A stretch of DNA of 64,000 bases. Origin: Atrina japonica (lineage: Eukaryota > Mollusca > Bivalvia > Pterioida > Pinnidae). Location of the stretch: positions 3,145,001 to 3,209,000 of the forward strand of contig BROG01000003.1 of assembly GCA_030159075.1 (NCBI GenBank), in the 5' to 3' direction. Under the pieces are notes generated by a model. The model searched no databases. It was not told the origin of the DNA and saw only the letters and a program-made list of their open reading frames with translations. How positions within the stretch are numbered: position 1 is the stretch's first letter; each line of letters begins with the position of its first letter. A program made the position numbers and the translations under genes. Shown here piece after piece: positions 13,246 through 26,139 of the stretch.

Positions 13246-14030
13246 TGATTTCTGATGGACTTCCACTTTGATGTCAAAGAGCTTGCCTGTCTCAGTACTC
13301 CTAGAGCTAGACGGCTGGGAGTTCAGTATTAATTGCTGGCAATTGAAGTGTAGCTGGCAGATGAAGTGCAACTCAGTAGCCCTCCAGTTTGGGGTCGGGC
13401 GTGGAGTCATCACCCCCAATCCCGTGTGATCAGCTACAGAAACATAGACAAGAAAAGAAGAGGTCATTTTGGTTCTGGAAAAGGATGAACCTCTAATAGT
13501 AGATTAGATGAAACAAGATGGTGAAAGTCGAAGACATCTTGAAGCTATCTCGTTGATAATCGCCATAAAATATATCAGTCAAAGCATTACATTTGGAACA
13601 GAAAATCCAAGGAACATGATTGTTTGAAACTGGGATGTTTATGGAGATAGCTGCGGAGATGTGAAACACCAACCTTTTCATTCTCGGAATTTGCGAGTGA
13701 AGATTGACGAGTTTCCGGTCAGAAGAATCTATCTTCAGGAGAGCTGATATTGTTCTGATATCATACTATGAGCTGCCCATTGAGCACGTATATGATTGGG
13801 CGTGTATGGACAAAGGATTCTTATATCTACTTTCCGAAAACAGCGGTGCAGGATGAATATGGACATGGCACACTATTATATCAACCATCATTCAGAGTTG
13901 AGCTGTGAGTTATGTTTCAGCACAAGTGAATACATAAGACCTCATGGGTGTTCTGGATCAGAGAACATAGAATCAGATCGACCAAGTAAGAGAATAAGTA
14001 AGAAATTTGGAAGACCCCCGCAAGATATAC
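13240..14030. other. GC-richer, possibly decayed coding island
   Basis: Base composition rises to about half GC near 13250-13440. Short frames look protein-like: minus strand FICQLHFNCQQLILNSQPSS after an acceptor-like TTTCTGTAG; plus strand KIDEFPVRRIYLQES and YELPIEHVYDWACMDKGFLY in different frames. I recognise no family; a frame-shifted pseudogene is the likeliest reading. Confidence 0.3.
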
Positions 14031-14034
14031 ATAT

Positions 14035-14205
14035 CATAGGCGTCGGAAACAAATTGAGAGGGGGGCTAAACCAATTTAAAACACACACACACGCCAGAAA
14101 CGTCTGGGGGCTAAACCCCAATTTACAACACCTATGTCTATCTTTGCAAAAAAATGGGGGGCTAAGCCCCCTAGCCCCCCTCCCCCCCCGGTTCCGACGC
14201 CTATG
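14035..14205. mobile_element. 171-bp MITE with GC-rich interior
   Basis: Perfect 14-base inverted ends CATAGGCGTCGGAA and TTCCGACGCCTATG. The interior is rich in gggggctaa and its reverse (ttagccccc-type), so it folds on itself. Confidence 0.85.
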
Positions 14206-15822
14206 CATATATCAAGCATGGGGCAGATATTACATAAAATGATCATCTTTTTTCAACCCGTTTGGGGCTAAAGCTGAAGAAAACAACCAGCTGCTCTCCA
14301 GTAAAGTCCAAATAAACTCGAAGAGTTTAAGATCACACAATCAAACAAATATGAAACACCAGGAGGACTATAGTGCTCCTTCCAAAGACGAGATATTTAA
14401 ATGTGTAATTATATCGATAGAATACAGTAGACAAGTTATTTATTAAATACACGTCAGCATTGTTCCACTTCGGATGGGACTTTATACTTGGTTTGCTTGT
14501 AGTTCTTTTACATATTGTGTGTTTATAAGTAGAAAACACAGACAATATGAAATATAATGTAAAATTTTAAAAAATCATCTCATTTATGTCTTGAATTAAT
14601 TCACGTGTGAAATAAATTTTAATTACGCAAAAGTTTAATGTGAAAATAAAAGTTGTAATTCACAGCGAGCTCCAGGTTGCTGACAATCAAACAAGACAAT
14701 AAACACCACAATTTTATGGTACTGATGAATCAGTCAAACAGCAGCTATTTTTCATGAGTGCAAGAACACATCCTGAACTTCAAATTTAGCGTGATCCGGT
14801 GATTAACACGTGATCCGGTGATTACCACGTGCACTTTTTGGATTTTGCGTGGTACCGTGTTTTCTTATGCTGGACCGATGACATGCCATAGATACATTTT
14901 CAATGCTGATCCATTTGCATTTTACTTTACTCAGAGGGACAACTTGTACAACTTATATACATGTGAACATGCATTTATTTTAATATTGAATCACAGGTAA
15001 GTTTCATCAGAAGGCCTCCTGATGACGTCACATAATAGGAAGTTATTTGGTCCAGTAGATGGGAATAAACCATTAGTAGGTCACTACATTTAAGTTGTCT
15101 TGAGTAGGCAGGTTCGAAATAATTTGCCATTTATCAGCGATTTTTTTACGTGGTTTGCAAACACAATTTTTTTTAATGATAATTATTGTTCTCTTTTGAA
15201 CATCGTTTTATTTCTACGAAGAAAAATTCATATGATAATTAAATGATGCATTTTCCGCAAAATCGACAAATTGGTTGTTTCTGCTTTTTTCGACACATAT
15301 CGATCAAAGGCCTTTTGTGTACAAAAATGCGAGGAATTATTTTCCGAAACAGTGCATGCAATTACATTTAAAACACACTTAATGCAGCAAAACACGATAT
15401 TTTGCATGTAAAATATTATATGCATTAAAGAATTATCATTGTTTTGGGTTTTATATTTCTAATACACACGTTCACACGGTCGTCAATGCCATTCCAATTT
15501 TTTTTCTATGTTAAGCGTCCGCAGGCGCTTTGGTTTAGGACATATTTGTAAAAATAAAAACCACACAATTGGTAATCGGGGAATGCATTTTTGTTCCTTA
15601 CAACGAATAGAGTGAAAGTGTTTTATTTTTGTAGTTGGTTAGATGCAGACACAGTTCAGATAAAATAAAGCTAATATAGATCTACCATCAAATATTTAAA
15701 GGGTACTGTAGCATGCTCTGATTAGTAGAACAAGTTTACTCAATTCAACTCCATAACCTGATGCTATTTATTTCTATTTAATGGTCACAATTATAATTGA
15801 AGAGTTTTGTGTTTTACATCAG
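14206..15822. other. No recognised gene
   Basis: AT-rich. A 20-base direct repeat gtgatccggtgattaacac / gtgatccggtgattaccac at 14791-14829 is the only structure noted. Confidence 0.55.
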
Positions 15823-15823
15823 G

Positions 15824-15893
<70 letters not shown>
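15823..15893. repeat. (TG)n microsatellite
   Basis: About 35 TG units with a short T run after it. Confidence 0.98.
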
Positions 15894-15896
<3 letters not shown>

Positions 15897-16309
15897 TTTT
15901 TTTTTGAATAGGTAGTTAGGTTTGTGTAATCAGGGTGGAAGCTTAACATAGAAAAAACTTGGAATGGCCTAATCGTGAGAAATGATAACATTAGTATATG
16001 CTTATTTTCATATATTTGCACGCAAATTTATTGGATAGCATTTTAAATGAAATTATGAATATATATGTATATATTAAAATTATTTTCAAAAAATACATCA
16101 ATCCATCTAAAGAAACATGATGATGATGATAAGCAACTTCTTTATGGTGAGGTGGTAGAAACATGCAATTCAGCTGTACATATTTACAATCCAAAAATCT
16201 TTGTCAAAAATTATTCTTCAGCACATACCGGACATATGACCAACACACATGTATGTGAACATCTATAGTTTTTAAATATTTCCAGTTGAAATTTTCAAGT
16301 TGTGCTGTG

Positions 16310-16760
16310 TCTTTGACCTTGGGTCCGATTATCTTGAAATTTCACACAAATATTCCTCAGAATATATCTTACAAATCGTCAACATGAGATATACAAACAA
16401 ATCAAGTCCCAAGCTATTTTGATTGAAATTTTAAAATTAAAGTTTGACATTGACCTTTGATCCGATGTGTTATTTCCAGTTTGATCCAATGAGTTATTTG
16501 CAGTTGAAATATTCAAGTTTATATGTGTCCTTGACCTTTGATCCGATAACCTTGAAATCTCAAATATATTCTTCGACATATTTCCTTCCAAATTTTCTAA
16601 ACTGACATGTAAATGAAAATGTTATGATTTTCGAATAATTTTGAGTTACAATTTTCCAGAGACGTGATCTTGACCTTCGATCCGATGGTCACACAAACCT
16701 TCCATATATATGTTAAAACTAAAATCTTATAGTTTGAGAATTAATGTGGATTTAAAATTT
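16310..16760. repeat. Loose repeats of gacctttgatccgat
   Basis: Ttgaccttgggtccgat, ttgacctttgatccgatg, ttgacctttgatccgataac and ttgaccttcgatccgatg recur every 70-190 bases beside gttgaaattttcaagtt. A degraded long-period tandem repeat. Confidence 0.65.
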
Positions 16761-16934
16761 TCAAATATCTCTGACTTTGGCAATATTGGGTTTCAAATTT
16801 GTGTCCCCTAAAAAAGCTCGCCCGGTCTGAAAAATAAGGGGTCAATTTCGTATCCTTAAAAACGTGTTTGTTTGCTAGACGTCTCAAAGTAAACACAGTT
16901 ATAATTATCAAGTTTTATCCTAAAGAAGAGTATC

Positions 16935-17103
16935 ATGAAAGTTTGTAAATCATTTTCACACAACCGGTTTACGTTTGTATTTTTCCTATTACTAACACGT
17001 GGTATACAACTCCCCGTTAATGTCATTGGTCAGATGAGCACACGTGCGTGCAGTTTTCATTTTGATACCAGCATATTAGATACGTACAAGATACACCAAA
17101 GGG
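16935..17103 (+). CDS. Possible orphan first coding exon with signal peptide (uncertain)
   Basis: ATG at 16935 opens MKVCKSFSHNRFTFVFFLLL then TRGIQLPVNVIG, a signal-peptide-like start, and runs to a possible donor CAAAGG|GTAATT near 17103. No downstream exon was found and no family is recognised. Confidence 0.2.
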
Positions 17104-17565
17104 TAATTTATATTGTATCGATAACATATATAATTCAATTTCCCCACAAAGTAAGAAATGTGAGAAACAAACACTCCTAATTGTTTAATATCATGTTTAT
17201 CTATCTTTAAGATTAATGTTTCAGTCAGTCTATAGAAAACATCATTCAGTGCATTACTTTAAAATTGGCATACAATTAAGACAAATGAGGGTGAAAAAGC
17301 TATAATAAATACCCACGAAGGCTTGTCGGTTCCTTATTTATCTAATATATAACCCAATCAGAACACTGCTGAGTTATGCTTTTTTTTGTTATCTATATTG
17401 TTTCAGAGCGTATCATAGTTTTCTTTTTGTTCTTCTGATTGTTTTAAGCCATATAATAGTTCATGTTGGTTTTGTCTCCTTTTCACCAGTTTCTATCTCG
17501 CAAATGATCAGATACGCCAAGGCGTGTTAAACATATTAACAATTCATGTATACAGGCAAACTACT

Positions 17566-17654
17566 CAACTCATTCACCCCTAAAAACACATTTGGTCTGG
17601 TCCAAGTCATTGATTTAAAGAAGAGTACATTGTTTTTCAGGGGCTGATGAGTTA
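17566..17654. mobile_element. ~90-bp mini-MITE, copy 1
   Basis: AACTCATTCACCCCTAAAAA to TTTTTCAGGGGCTGATGAGT: inverted ends around caagtcattgattta. Same element at 29.16 and 44.39 kb. Confidence 0.8.
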
Positions 17655-17867
17655 ATGATACGTTGTTACAAGGATATCTAAAATCACCTTTAATGTCAAC
17701 ATTTCGCAAATTTTACGGTCGGTATAATGGTATTGTTAGCAATTTCAATGTTTAATGGAGTGAAATGTTGAATTGCCCGTTAGAGAGTGGTTGTTGTATT
17801 TTCTTTACCCATTATGACAGGGTTTCATTTTTCAATTATTTCATCTGAGTTTTAATTATGTACTCCA

Positions 17868-17960
17868 GCGGGCGTGACCGGTGGACAGGGGATGCTAGGT
17901 CCTCCATGACACCTGATCCCACCTCTGGATTTTCAGAGGTCCACGTGTGTTCAATTTCCA
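17868..17960 (+). repeat. Dispersed repeat with gtgaccggtggacaggggat core
   Basis: Gcgggcgtgaccggtggaca, ggggatgctaggtcctccat, and a hairpin CCTCTGGATTTTCAGAGG. A shorter reversed relative with gacctctagaaatcaagagg lies at 11148-11185. This looks like a repeat I recall from bivalve genomes. Confidence 0.5.
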
Positions 17961-18021
17961 TCTGATTTGTATATTGTCTAGTGAACCATATTTCGATTAA
18001 TACTTTGGTATCCTGAATTTT

Positions 18022-18215
18022 TATATTGTTTCGAGCTGAATTATTGGTTTTTGGTATTTTTTATTGTTTCAAGTCAAATTATAGGTTTTTGGCAATTTTT
18101 ATTGCTTCAAGTCGCATTACAGGTATTTGGTCATTTTTATTGTTTCAAGTCGAAATATAGGTTTTTTGGTAATTTTTTATAGTTTCAAGTCAAACTAAAG
18201 ATTTTTTGGGTAATT
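18022..18215. repeat. ~5 x 38-40-bp tandem repeat
   Basis: Tttattgtttcaagtc and ggtttttggtaatttt alternate five times. Confidence 0.82.
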
Positions 18216-18219
18216 TTTG

Positions 18220-19313
18220 TCCCACCCAAAAACCTACCCCCAGGACTAGCACTGGAGTTTTTGTTTGCAAACTTGACACCCTTTTTGTATTTTGTATCAA
18301 AGTCAAACCCACATATCAATTTGCAAAAAAGAACAACAAATCATGTAGCCAATATTTCTTTATTGAAGGAAATTTTATGTCAACTTGCGAATTTGATATG
18401 TACAATCCATATATCAATGTGTGTGTGTGTGTGTGATAATAGCTATGAGAAAAGAGACTTCTGGGTATTTGTTTTCTTCTAAAAATTACTTTTTAGAGCA
18501 TTTTCAAAAACTTTCAGTATAGTCTTTTTTAATTTGTAGAATTAATCTTCGTATAACATTTAAATGGTTGTTTGGTTGATATTTTGGGGGGTTTCCACTT
18601 TTTGTATACCATACACCCAAAAAAATTTTTCTCAAATAACATATATCGAATTTAAAATTTTACATATAAAGCACCTCTTAAATAGTTACCATTATGAGTT
18701 CAGAATTATGATTCTTTTAAAAATCTGGAGGCTGTGTCATGAAACATATTAGGTTTTCAAGTAATTCTTGCCGTAAGGGTTTTACGTAAGTCAATCTTTA
18801 CAGAGACTAAATCTTAGAATGAAGCACCATGTAGAATTTGTTGCATGCACAAAAACAGGTGGACAGTTACAGCATCTCAATCATCCGTAGTACCTACTTT
18901 TTGTTTTTCTCTCTATCTACACTTAATAGGAAAGTTGTGCAAAAACTTAGTTACGTACAAAAACTTATGTTTCATGTAACAGGCTCAAGAAGTTCATTAT
19001 ACTCATGCAAAAATGTTAAATATAACAAATTTAATGCAAATATGACAAATTGACTAAAAAAAGAAATAATTTGACTTTAACATCCCTGATTGGGCACTGA
19101 AACATGATTAAAAAAACACCATATTAAATTTTGTTCATTGCAAAAAACAAATGTCGTCCCAAAAATTAATCACCTCTAGGGTAGTAAAAATGTATAAAAT
19201 AAAACCTCAAGTGACATGTTTTGTCATAATAACAGTGCAGCAGATTAAAAAATATGTAAACAGATACAATTCTTTCTTGTAAAACAGTAATGACAAAAGA
19301 CAAATACCAGGTA
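18220..19313. other. No recognised gene
   Basis: AT-rich with a short TG run near 18418-18436; nothing else supported. Confidence 0.55.
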
Positions 19314-19693
19314 TACAGTGAAACTCCCCAAAACCAAACCTTACTCGGACCAGTTATATTTTGTTTGGGTTTTGAAGGGTTGGGTTCTTGGAAGTTTACA
19401 GCAAGGTCAATAATTCTATTCTATTCTGTCCTGATTTTAAACGCTAATAAAATAACAACAAATTGGTTTTTATATACACTTTTAACTTTTTTCTCTCTCT
19501 CATTTTTATATTTATTATTAACTTGTCCTTGCCTAAAGACCACCTCACATTCGAAACCATAAAAAATTCTTCATAGATATTAGATATCTAATTAGATGAG
19601 TCCAGATCCACACTTAGCATACTTAGACCACCTCCCTAATCAGACCACTTTAAGTTGGTCATTTAGTTTTCAATATAGTTAGGTTCCACTGCA
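19314..19693. mobile_element. Tigger/pogo-like MITE
   Basis: Left end TACAGTGAAACTCCCC and right end TTAGGTTCCACTGCA; short interior with no gene. Confidence 0.6.
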
Positions 19694-20299
19694 TTTAGCA
19701 TGTGAAAATAGAAGGAAATAATTAGGACTTAACATGATTGGCATCAGAAAGTGATTGGTATCAGGAAGTGATCAGTATCAGGAAGGATCAGTTTTTGGAA
19801 GCTGAACTGTAATTCAATTAAGATATGTGGAGACATATCAATTAATGATACCTAGATATTTTATCTTCTGATAAATTTCTATTGATAAATGCATGAATTA
19901 TATTTGCAATGGTATGTTTATATGTATATGGTGATACAATGTTCCTCAAAAATATAAGAATGATACTTGTGCATATTTTACTTTATTGCCCAGTTTTGAA
20001 CAATTGAATAGATTAGATCTAGAGCTAGTATCACAGACACAGTATAGTCAGTCAGAGGTGATTTAACGTGCAGCCTGACTACCGGTACTCAAAGCCCTTG
20101 CCACACGCACACAGCATTGATGTTCATGCATATACAATACAGAAGAGAAAAAACAAGAAAAATGCCATTAAACAATGAAATAACACTACACATCAGTCGG
20201 TAGCAGAGCTGAAAAGAACACCAAAATTTAGTATTAGAATATTTGAATCGTTTTGCCTTTTTCTATTTCTGTTCTTTTCTCTCATTCCATTTGTTTATT

Positions 20300-20505
20300 T
20301 GGATGGTGCTTAACGCCACACAACATTCTTCAGTCATATGGTGACAGCAGGTTTTTTTTTTTTATAGAGGACAGAACATGGTTACATTGTACCTGGGACC
20401 AGAGTCAGAACACCAGTCTACGGCAAGTCTACAGCAGGTAAACTTTCACATAAAATCAGCTTATGTTCCAGCAGGGCTTGAACCTGCGCTGATCACAAAT
20501 GAGAG
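20300..20505 (-). mobile_element. Copy of the second SINE family
   Basis: Plus-strand blocks cttcagtcatatggtgacag, ggtaaactttcacataaaat and cagcttatgttccagcaggg match the 2.3-kb copy in order; the A-box end is lost. Confidence 0.72.
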
Positions 20506-20811
20506 AAATTTCATTCGTGGTCGCTCTTTCATTCCATAAAGCACCTATATGTTTTTTCATTAGCCGACAATAAATCAATACAAGTCAGTTACTGTTTAAG
20601 TGGTGTTCTCTGGTAAGTGTGTGAATATCTTAGCATTAAAGATTTTTGTATTCGACTTTTACTGTTTGTATTTGACATTTATTATTTGTATTCGACATTT
20701 ACTATTTATTCCCAAATATTTGAGCATTCATTTCAGCTCTGGTTGGTACAGAAATATGCCAAAGAGAAAGAAAACTAATACCCCTCTTTTTTATCCATAT
20801 ATCTATGCTTG

Positions 20812-20974
20812 TACAGTGGAACCTCGCCTAAAGACCACCTTGTTCAGGTAAAAACACCTCTCAGACCATCAATTTTTAGTCTCTTAATGAATATTGTATC
20901 GGATAATTAAAGAAAGGCACTTGAGAAACCACTTTGAGTCAGTTAGCTGGTCTTAACTGCAAGGTTCCACTGTA
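20812..20974. mobile_element. Tigger/pogo-like MITE, 163 bp
   Basis: Inverted ends TACAGTGGAACCTCGCC and CAAGGTTCCACTGTA around a TA duplication. Confidence 0.82.
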
Positions 20975-21094
20975 TGTATTTATCTATGGTATATATATAT
21001 CCATGGTATATATCTATTTCTATCTATCTAAAACTATATTTCTTTTACACCGACTGACAAACAAGTTATGTCAACTTATATTTTAAAATGTCTC

Positions 21095-21275
21095 TTGTTG
21101 CTCCCGAGGTTGGTGTGCAGAGATACTTGCCGTGGGAGGAAACTGTAGTTCCCAGACAAAACTCATGTCTGTCTGGCGTGGGGACCACCATACCATCTCA
21201 CATACTTCCCTGTCCTATCCAAGGATTGACCTGGGTCGCATTGGCGAGAAGTGACTGCGCTATCTATCTACCTGT
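21095..21275. repeat. Third tRNA-related dispersed repeat
   Basis: GC-richer block with aaggattgacctgggtcgca, a reversed B-box-like string, and gagaagtgactgcgctatc. Probably a SINE of another family; only one copy here. Confidence 0.45.
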
Positions 21276-21599
21276 CAAGCTAACTTTTTTTTTTAGATAA
21301 TCTTCAAAAAAAACTAGAGTATATTGATAAATTCCTTCTAGCTAATATATATTTCCCTCACGATTTTTTTACAGTTTCACACATTTAACAGACACTAGCA
21401 CTTCCAGTGATATTAGGTAAAAAAAAAATATCTAAAAAATGACTTACAAATTATTATAAATGTAGTGCTAATGTCTGTGTATAAAATTGAATTGCCATTC
21501 AAAAGAGAAATGCACATGAAAAATAAAGCAGTAAAAAATACAAAACAACATTATAAATTTTCATCTTGTAAAGATACAAAAAATGATGTTTGAATTGTA

Positions 21600-21770
21600 C
21601 ATCATGCCAAATATTGTTCACTTGTGAGATGTCACCAGCTGTAGGTGAAGTGCCACAAATTTTGACCTGTGCTATGGACTGACACAAACACAGTGAGGAT
21701 TCTTTTACGTGCCATGCTGCCATGACACGGGACCCAATTTGGTATCGAGAATCAAAACCCAGGATCTTTT
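21600..21770 (-). mobile_element. Diverged SINE body fragment (same family)
   Basis: Blocks gagatgtcaccagctgtagg, cagtgaggattcttttacgt and gacacgggaccc match the SINE body in order. The head and tail are lost. Confidence 0.65.
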
Positions 21771-22964
21771 ATTTTCGAGTTGAAAATTATATAATATGAG
21801 TTGACAACTCGGCAAAAATGGAATGATCTTTTGGAATATATCGAATATATACAATGTCTTTGACATAAATAAAATAATTATGAATGTTTATAACATGTAG
21901 CTTTAAAGAGTCTTTGAAACTAAATATGGATTTCAACCCCATCCACCAAGTTTTTAAGAACTACACTTATAATTTGATGTCAGTGACAAATATCGATATT
22001 TATCATGTTCATATCTTTTTAGAGGATGACATGAATAAATTTGTGAAATATGTAAAACGGTACAGCAGATCAACTTAAGCTTTGGATTACCTAAAAAAAT
22101 AATAAGAAAATTTCTGACATAATGTTTTAGTCAAGGCTTTTTGGTGGATAGACTAATGTACAAATATATATATATATAATTTATATATAACAAAATAATT
22201 TAATATTTTCCCTAAATCACATGTAGGCTCTTTGATGGATAGACTTGTGTATATCAAACAAATTTTCTTTGATATTTTCCCTAAACCACATATGATTGTG
22301 TGATGAATCTGAATGATAGAATGTTTAGGTACATTCGTTTTGCGTCAATTTTAAGATAATTGGAATTGTTGCTATTTTTTTAATGCCCATCTGATCCAGA
22401 AATGCCCATTACTGAAATTTTACCATTCATCACTTTGGTAGTATGTTTATAATATTTATAGCTTATGTCTTTAACTAAGATGACAGCTATAATACCAGTG
22501 CTCCAGATAACTTTCCAGATAACTTGGGTATAATACCATTCATTTCAAAATCCAGTGGGTATTTTTATCCACAAAATTTCTGTCGAGTGGGTATTTTCCA
22601 ATTCTGTTGCCATATTATGATTGCCATTAATTTTACTACAAAGGTTTGGTTGCTAAATTACCATTTATCAATCTGTATTAAACTGTCTGTACAATATAAG
22701 TCCACAATTCAAACATCTGGGTTTGGGTCAGCTTAACTGCATTATCACTAAAGAGTTTTAACACACATTATGACCAATATCCATTCAGAACAAGTGAACT
22801 CAATATTTTATCTCTCAGCAGGTTTCAGATCCAGTGTGTTTAATTTTACGCTTTAGTTTTGATTTGCATTGGGTATCTTACGCATGGATTTTAATTTTCT
22901 TGCATATCCATTTATTTTTTATGAGTAAAATACACAAATACGCAGCTTATCTGGAGCACTGCAA

Positions 22965-23158
22965 TACTGTAAATCCAATTTTATTTGCGAGAATTTTATT
23001 TACGCATAATTTCACGAGAGCTCTTACTCGTGAAACTAAAATTATTATGAAATGAAGTACGATAATACTATGATGAAATGAGGATTCTAAATCGCGAAAA
23101 ATATCTAGAACTTGTGTATCACAAATAAAGTTCTGCAAAAATTTTCGGATTTACAGTA
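22965..23158. mobile_element. 194-bp MITE
   Basis: Perfect inverted ends TACTGTAAATCC and GGATTTACAGTA; interior has ttcacgagagctcttactcg and a matching reversed stretch. TA target. Confidence 0.82.
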
Positions 23159-23446
23159 GCTAAATATTTTACACTGAGCTGCATCTATGTAAAATAGAAA
23201 ATGTTATATTACACAAAATTGCATTTATGTAAAACACAAAATGTATTATTATATAAATTTAAAATAAACGGTTTCTGATTGGATAAGCCAGTATTTAACC
23301 CTTCAAATTATATCTACATATTCTATGGAAAACCAGTAAATATCATTTCTAAAAACAGAATATGGAAATTCTCTTTTACACTATTGGAATTACTATGATT
23401 GTTACTTACATTGTAGGATTAGTATATATTCATGTAATAAAACAGT

Positions 23447-23576
23447 TATGGACTTTTGAGCGGATGAATATGGTGTAATATTGATCAGAAAACCAATAAT
23501 GACCTTGGCTATCACCTCGGTCAATATTGGATTTCAGATCAATATTACACCATATTCATCCACTCAAAAGTCCATA
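23447..23576. repeat. Fold-back hairpin with CCTCGGTC loop (2)
   Basis: The arms tatggacttttgagcggatg (continuing to ttgatc) and its inverse pair over about 40 bases with one mismatch. The loop holds cctcggtcaatatt. Confidence 0.93.
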
Positions 23577-23794
23577 TTTATATAATATTACACAGAATTG
23601 CATCTATGTAAGACACAAATGTATCATTATACCTTCTGTTAAAATCTTGTAATCTGATTGGTTGAGAGAAATGTGAAAATTTTCAATGTCACTCGCTCAG
23701 TTAACAAAGATAAAGAAGCCAGGGTTAGTTGAGATGTAAAATATCTATGGAAATATGTTAAAGCAAACAAATATGACACTCAATATAATAAAAT

Positions 23795-23932
23795 AAATAT
23801 TACATTCATGAGAGGGTGATATTACATATTTGCACTGCTTGGAAAGCATTTTTAACCAAGGCAAAGCCTCGGTCAACATTGCTTCCTCGAGGTGAAAATA
23901 TGCAATATCACCCTCTCATGAATGTAATATTT
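23795..23932. repeat. Fold-back hairpin with CCTCGGTC loop (3)
   Basis: The arms aaatattacattcatgagag and ctctcatgaatgtaatattt pair over about 38 bases with few mismatches. The loop holds gcctcggtcaacatt. Confidence 0.93.
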
Positions 23933-24257
23933 ATATAATATCATACTAACTTGCATCAAAACACTCGTCACAAATTTACGAATCTTGTTGAAAAATATAA
24001 AAAATGGAATACTGAAAAAAAGATCCTTTGTGTATTAGGATGAATACAATGTAGCCGTATTTCCATCCTGATATCATGAAGTGTCCCAATTTGACAAAAT
24101 CAATTAATGTGCAGGGTGGATGACAATTGATACACATGAGCAGAATGAGAAATAAAGAAACATGGAGTAGTCAAACTTGTATTAAAGGATACCTCTGTTA
24201 AAAGGACACCTGTCTAAAACAGCTACTTTTGCCTGCTCCTTTCAGTGGATTTATAGA

Positions 24258-24510
24258 CTATATTCAAAGATTACAAAGCTCACCTCACACCAGCTTATTG
24301 TAAATCCCCCAATCAACCAGACCTCAACCAATCTTCTTAACCACAGAACTGGAAAAAGTGTCAGTTTCACGACATATGGTAACAATCACAAGACATATAT
24401 ACCGTATAAGTGGAAATTTTAGCAAGACCTCAACCAATCTTTTAAACCAGACACCATCATTGTGGTGACAGCATTAGCCCTCTTAACTTTGTAGAAATGA
24501 GGTGAAAATA
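24258..24510. repeat. Dispersed repeat, related copy at 50.8-51.1 kb
   Basis: Gctcacctcacacca, caatcttcttaaccacag and agacctcaaccaatctttta recur in the same order at 50805-51125, in intron 3 of the gene. Confidence 0.6.
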
Positions 24511-24519
24511 TTATAAATG

Positions 24520-26139
24520 AATGCGAATCACATAGCAATATTTACTAAAGTAAATGACACAATAAAAATGACCCAACAAAAATTTGCAGTAGTTTATCAA
24601 CTGATGCAATGAATTAATTCCAATTTCAAAGTGTCAATATCTATTGTTGATAGAATGGTGTCCTAAACTATAAATCTATCTACAGTTTTGAACATACTAA
24701 AGAACAAATAAGTACATGTAACATGTTTCCACACAAATAGCATGATTAATGCCAACATATTTTGCCAATATTCAGGCCTTTTTCTAGTTTCTATGAGGCT
24801 GATATTTGGCCCCATTCCCAATGCAAAATACTTGTGTTTTTTCCAAATTTGATGAAAAACAAAATTCCAAATTACTGCCACTGTAATGAAAAACAAAATC
24901 AAGTTTGGTAATTTCATTTAAAAACAGATTCCATTCCATGTAGATTGACATGTGTGCAAACGTTTTTTCCTAATTTGACATAAATTCACATTAAAATATT
25001 CCCAATTGTGTCACCAATGGCATTTCCCCAAAATTGGGAGAAAAAAGCTGGCTATTCATCAGATCACTGTCCCATTATGATATTAAAAAACAATGGCAAG
25101 GGAGGTAATTCTTACCTCTCCACAATAACATCAGTATTGCAATAGCGTATCACATCTGCAATGCTATCACAAAACGTTTTTACCTACAACAACAGAACTG
25201 ATATAGTCAGAATTCATTAAACAACAGTACTGGCACTGTAACGGTTCCCGGATGATTTTTTATAATTTCTCTTAAAATCTCCCTTATTTTTTTGGCACAC
25301 AAATATGAAATTCTATACAGTAAAAGGTTACCTCAACATCCTTTAAATTATGCTAAGAAACATTTGGGAAAAATTTTAAAAGACCTCGTTTAAGTCTTTC
25401 CCCGACTGAAGTGTGGTGCCGTTTTTCTAACCTTTACTGTAACAGATCCCAGACGGTTTCGTTTAATAATTTTTTTCAGGCTCAATAAAGAGTGAATTGA
25501 ATAAAATTTATGTATTAATTATTAGGAGTGAGCAATTTTATATCAATCTGATTATATCCATATGTTTTGTTTGATTTAAAACGTTAATAATCTTATTTTT
25601 TCTCATGTCGTCATGCACGTGAAAATGAAAGTTTTGAGTAATACAGATATACTGACATAACAATCTATTAAAAATAGTTGTTTTGAAATTTCTGGCTGCA
25701 GTACATCTCTTCAGATTGTATAAACAGAGGACATGTAGAAAAATATCTCGCGAAATCCCGTTAGTTATACCCGTATTTATAAATCGTCCAGGAACTGTTA
25801 TCTTCCGGGAACTGTTACAATACCAGTGACCTCTAATTGACAATATACTACAATGTAAATCAATAAATTCTCAAAAATGTAACAATAAATATCAATAAAA
25901 TATATCATTGTTTGAGCCTATGTGAAAACCCCATATGTTAAAAAAATAAAAACAATAAAATAACCTCTCTCCCTCTTTTTCTCTCTCTCATACAGAAAAA
26001 TCATCAAGATTTCAAGTGTCTCCTGTTGAAGATCAAGTAGATCTACTATTTCGATGATATGTACGATTGTAATTTGGAAATCTTCGAATACAAGGATGAG
26101 TATATCAACTGACACTAACAATTAAGTTCATCCTAGCAC
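24520..26139. other. 3' flank of the GH35 gene
   Basis: Holds the untranslated 3' end of the gene at the high-coordinate side. No clear AATAAA on the minus strand down to 25.4 kb; a weak ATTAAA variant is near 25466. Short copies of cgggaactgttac / ctgtaacggttcccgg occur at 25237 and 25807. Confidence 0.45.

Noticed and set aside
13796..14242. 148-codon plus-strand open frame
   Set aside because: More than a third of it is the GC-rich MITE at 14035-14205, which is also open on the minus strand; no domain recognised.
24663..24917. Minus-strand frame with a hydrophobic start (MKLPNLILFFITVAV)
   Set aside because: Lies beyond the 3' end of the gene, no splice or homology support, and AT-rich DNA often gives hydrophobic frames.
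25918..26121. Last GH35 exon with ILVFEDFQ (resembles the family VFE ending)
   Set aside because: The phase does not match the exon 18 end and no good acceptor fits; the exon at 26140-26220 fits frame, acceptor and the N-x-x-x-FE pattern.
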